From positions 1 through 6,110 of the forward strand of contig JAEZMI010000088.1 of the NCBI GenBank assembly GCA_023414975.1: a DNA stretch of 6,110 nucleotides, given 5' to 3'. The translations under genes were made by a program, and so were the position numbers. Shown one piece after another: positions 5,359 to 6,110 of the stretch; positions within the stretch are counted from its first letter, which is position 1, and each line of letters opens with the position of its first letter. This DNA comes from Pseudomonadota bacterium (GTDB lineage Bacteria > Pseudomonadota > Alphaproteobacteria > Rhizobiales > Xanthobacteraceae). The notes below the pieces were generated by a model, which saw only the letters and a program-made list of their open reading frames with translations, did not search any database and had not been told where the DNA came from.

Positions 5359-6110
5359 ATGCGCATCGAGGCTTCAATCGGCCCGGCTGCCGCCGGCGCC
5401 CCGGGCGTCTCGACCCCTCGTGCCAACGGGCCGTCCCTCGTGTCCTTCTCGCCGCTTTCGCCTGAGCCTCACACGCCGACCGCGCTGCGGGCGCCGACGA
5501 TCCTGGTCTTCGATTCCGGGTTGGGTGGATTGTCCGTGTTCCGCGAGCTGACGCGGGTGCGCCCGGACGCGCGCTTTGTGTATGCCGCGGATGACGCGGC
5601 CTTCCCCATCGGGTCGTGGGAGGAGGGGGCGCTGCTCGCGCGCCTTGTGACGGTCATCGACGCGCTGATCGCGCGGGTGCGCCCGGACGCCGTTGTGATC
5701 GCCTGCAATACCGCCTCGACCCTGGTGTTGCCGAGCCTGCGTGCCCGCCACGCTATTCCCTTCATCGGCACGGTGCCGGCGATCAAGCCCGCCTGCGAGA
5801 GTTCTCTCACCGGGCAAGTGAGCGTGCTGGCGACGCCCGGCACGGTGAAACGCGACTATACGCAGGCGCTCATCCGCGACTTCGCCGGCAATTGCGCGGT
5901 GACGCTGGTGGGCTCGACGCAGCTTGCCGCGCTGGCCGAGGCGAGCATGGCCGGCGAGGCGGTGCCGGACGAGGCCTTCGCCGGCGAGATCGCCCCCGCC
6001 TTCGTTCGCGTGGGAAGGGTGCGGACCGACGCCGTCGTTCTCGCCTGCACCCATTACCCGCTGGTGCTCGACCGGCTGCAGAAGGTGGCGCCCTGGCCGG
6101 TGCGCTGGAT
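5359..6110 (+). CDS. murI: Glutamate racemase, 3' end cut by the window
   Basis: This cytoplasmic, cofactor-independent enzyme converts L-glutamate to D-glutamate for peptidoglycan precursors. About 250 codons are visible and the frame is still open at the edge. The substrate-binding DSG motif is FDSGLGGLSV (51-60, D52 and S53). The two catalytic cysteines are C116 in ACNTAS and C230 in ACTHYPL, the latter followed by T231 and H232. The family loop usually written PYG reads PIG here (83-85). Before the core there is a Pro/Ala/Ser-rich tail of about 45 residues, longer than in most MurI proteins. The gene begins 78 bp after trmJ on the same strand and may share its transcript; I found no convincing promoter in the gap. 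The C-terminal part is outside the window, so its integrity cannot be judged. Confidence 0.95.
   Translation, partial: MRIEASIGPAAAGAPGVSTPRANGPSLVSFSPLSPEPHTPTALRAPTILVFDSGLGGLSVFRELTRVRPDARFVYAADDAAFPIGSWEEGALLARLVTVIDALIARVRPDAVVIACNTASTLVLPSLRARHAIPFIGTVPAIKPACESSLTGQVSVLATPGTVKRDYTQALIRDFAGNCAVTLVGSTQLAALAEASMAGEAVPDEAFAGEIAPAFVRVGRVRTDAVVLACTHYPLVLDRLQKVAPWPVRW

Overview
The window looks like chromosomal DNA from a high-GC alphaproteobacterium, most likely the order Hyphomicrobiales (Xanthobacteraceae-like). The reasons are a eukaryote-type dimeric NADP isocitrate dehydrogenase, the icd / TrmJ-type methyltransferase / murI neighbourhood that I recall from this order, a MloK1-like cyclic-nucleotide-binding potassium channel, strong G/C preference at third codon positions, and GGAGG-type ribosome binding sites. 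The genus is inference.

Layout. Positions 1-765 hold no gene I can support, only a perfect 13-bp tandem triplication at 630-668. From 766 to 2802 (+) lies a six-transmembrane potassium channel with a C-terminal cyclic-nucleotide-binding domain and an unusual, probably disordered N-terminal region of about 270 residues. A 134-bp convergent gap follows, packed with three roughly 40-bp repeats, each built round a GATGCGCC/GGCGCATC palindrome; the last is a perfect 13-bp hairpin just after the icd stop. icd runs 2937-4151 (-). A 239-bp divergent gap separates it from a rightward cluster: a 20-codon leader ORF (4391-4453) with an excellent Shine-Dalgarno sequence, whose stop overlaps the start of a TrmJ-like RNA 2'-O-methyltransferase (4450-5280), then glutamate racemase murI (5359 to the window edge, incomplete).

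Functionally these are mostly housekeeping genes: central carbon metabolism (icd), tRNA modification (trmJ) and peptidoglycan precursor supply (murI). The channel is an accessory membrane protein with no evident functional tie to them. I see no phage, transposon, CRISPR or defence system. The points most worth a second look are the leader ORF coupled to trmJ, the long low-complexity N-terminus of the channel, the palindromic tandem array and the 13-bp repeat.
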